Source of the DNA: Xanthomonas theicola | GTDB lineage: Bacteria > Pseudomonadota > Gammaproteobacteria > Xanthomonadales > Xanthomonadaceae | Reading direction: 5' to 3' | Assembly (NCBI RefSeq): GCF_014236795.1 | Contig: NZ_CP049017.1 | Coordinates: 846,001-910,000 of the forward strand | DNA length: 64,000 nt | Shown: piece after piece, positions 63,499-64,000 of the stretch | Position numbering within the stretch: position 1 is the first letter of the stretch | Layout: the number at the start of each line of letters is the position of its first letter | Program-made: the position numbers and the translations under genes | Notes under the pieces: generated by a model | Seen by the model: only the letters and a program-made list of their open reading frames with translations | The model's database searches: none | What the model was told of the DNA's origin: nothing

Positions 63499-63846
63499 TC
63501 ACCTTTGCGGCAGGTTCTTCGCTGTCGCCTCTTGCGTGAGTCCGTCGTTCTGGACCGCGCCCAGCAGTGAGTCGAGCAGGCCGGGAAACCGTGCATCCAG
63601 ATCCACCCGCCGCAGCGACAGCAGGTTTTCCCTGCCATAGGGCCGCTGCCAGATCACACCGCTGTCGCGCAGCACGCGCCAGTGATGGGTCAACGTCGAT
63701 TTGGGAATGCCGTGCAGCACCGCGCTGCACGCATGCTCCTCGCCGCCGGCAAGCACGCGCATCACGGTCAGGCGCAGCGGATTGCCGAGCGCGGTCAGCA
63801 CGTTCTCCAGGCGAATCTGGTCGCGGTCAGGGTGGTTGGGCGTCAT
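63499..63846 (-). CDS. ArsR-type winged-helix regulator
   Basis: 115 aa from the ATG at 63846 (MTPNHPDRDQIRLENVLTAL). The core is GNPLRLTVMRVLAGGEEHAC and the recognition helix is GIPKSTLTHHWRVLRDSGVI, then a wing (WQRPYGRENLLSLRRVDL). No metal-binding ELCVCD motif is seen, so it is not a typical metal sensor. It is divergent from a gene starting at 63990, and the space between carries GTAC-armed palindromes that are likely operators. Confidence 0.85.
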   Translation of the reverse strand: MTPNHPDRDQIRLENVLTALGNPLRLTVMRVLAGGEEHACSAVLHGIPKSTLTHHWRVLRDSGVIWQRPYGRENLLSLRRVDLDARFPGLLDSLLGAVQNDGLTQEATAKNLPQR

Positions 63847-63863
63847 CCAGCGAGTGTATTTCA

Positions 63864-63876
63864 CAGTACGAGTACT
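63864..63876. promoter_or_regulatory. candidate operator near the ArsR-type gene
   Basis: AGTACGAGTACT within this stretch is a near-palindrome of GTAC half-sites, 18-30 bp upstream of the regulator start. It is related to the palindrome at 63930-63946. Confidence 0.35.
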
Positions 63877-63929
63877 TACAAACCATATGTTCTGCCAAGC
63901 CGGGCGCGTCTCTATTGTTCGGTTGTTCT

Positions 63930-63946
63930 CGTACAATTATAGTACG
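63930..63946. promoter_or_regulatory. candidate operator palindrome
   Basis: CGTAC-AATTATA-GTACG: perfect 5-bp arms around an AT-rich 7-bp centre, in the divergent space between the ArsR-type gene and the gene beginning at 63990. Confidence 0.5.
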
Positions 63947-63989
63947 TATGTATCCGTAGTATCGAACTTCTCTGCCTGGAGAATCGCGC

Positions 63990-64000
63990 ATGACTTCCGT
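63990..64000 (+). CDS. start of a gene cut by the window edge
   Basis: ATGACTTCCGT preceded by CTGGAGAA, a fair ribosome-binding site, and divergent from the ArsR-type regulator. Only three codons are visible, so the product cannot be named. Confidence 0.4.

Overview
The window is high-GC gammaproteobacterial chromosome with the gene content and synteny of Xanthomonas. The pilT/pilU next to yggS-proC, leuS-lptE-holA-nadD-rsfS, zapA-6S RNA-ygfA-ygfB-pepP, aroK-aroB-hemE and pdxH neighbourhoods are all Xanthomonadaceae-like. The very high insertion-sequence load and the AAC(6')-Iz-like acetyltransferase suggest an IS-rich species, possibly of the early-branching group that includes X. translucens and X. 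hyacinthi. The species is an inference. No rRNA, tRNA, CRISPR array or replication origin was recognised.

Layout. 1-9.7 kb is core metabolism: an MdtD-type efflux pump, a VOC protein, hemE, a WGR protein, a GlxA/FtrA-type regulator divergent from an isochorismatase-like hydrolase (plus a broken cupin), aroB-aroK, and pdxH coupled to an aminoglycoside-acetyltransferase-like gene and a periplasmic-binding-fold protein. 10.0-15.4 kb is a yjfIJKLMC operon (PspA-like protein, DUF350 membrane protein, ATP-grasp glutathionylspermidine-synthase-like protein) in which yjfM is split by an IS1595-family element. 15.8-22.2 kb is a mobile cluster: an IS30 element gutted by a tyrosine integrase + PDDEXK (YhcG/DUF1016) nuclease pair and an IS5-family element, an ldhA remnant, and a second, intact IS30. 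22.2-27.7 kb holds DUF4426, proC, a deleted secreted-protein gene, yggS, pilT and pilU.

27.7-31.8 kb is a rearranged patch: a broken IS630, an IS5 copy with an internal amber codon, and a short inversion that carries rlmH, followed by a decayed IS5 and a J-domain-like pseudogene. 31.7-39.4 kb holds rsfS, nadD, holA, lptE, leuS, a DUF998 membrane protein and a CnoX-type thioredoxin. 39.4-41.3 kb holds two more ISs. 41.4-50.8 kb holds rpiA, an EVE protein, ygfA, a thioesterase pseudogene, 6S RNA with its terminator, zapA, a ZapB-like coiled coil, a GGDEF/EAL protein, a ygfB-like gene, pepP and pepQ.

51.0-55.9 kb is one IS630 element into which four other IS copies have jumped. 56-64 kb is a decayed accessory region: an ISL3 remnant, a GacA-like response regulator, an MFS remnant, a LysR gene split by an IS5 element, a serine hydrolase, an MFS exporter, a broken second MFS gene, a LysR fragment and an ArsR-like regulator with palindromic operators.

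Two themes run through the window. The first is a stratigraphy of ISs whose target duplications can still be read, so several genes (yjfM, lysR, the IS630 transposase) can be rebuilt to the base. The second is a family of 100-150 bp intergenic elements bounded by inverted arrays of 7-bp repeats, at the ends of mdtD, pilT, holA, the EVE gene and pepP/pepQ. One of these may have been recruited as the start of nadD.
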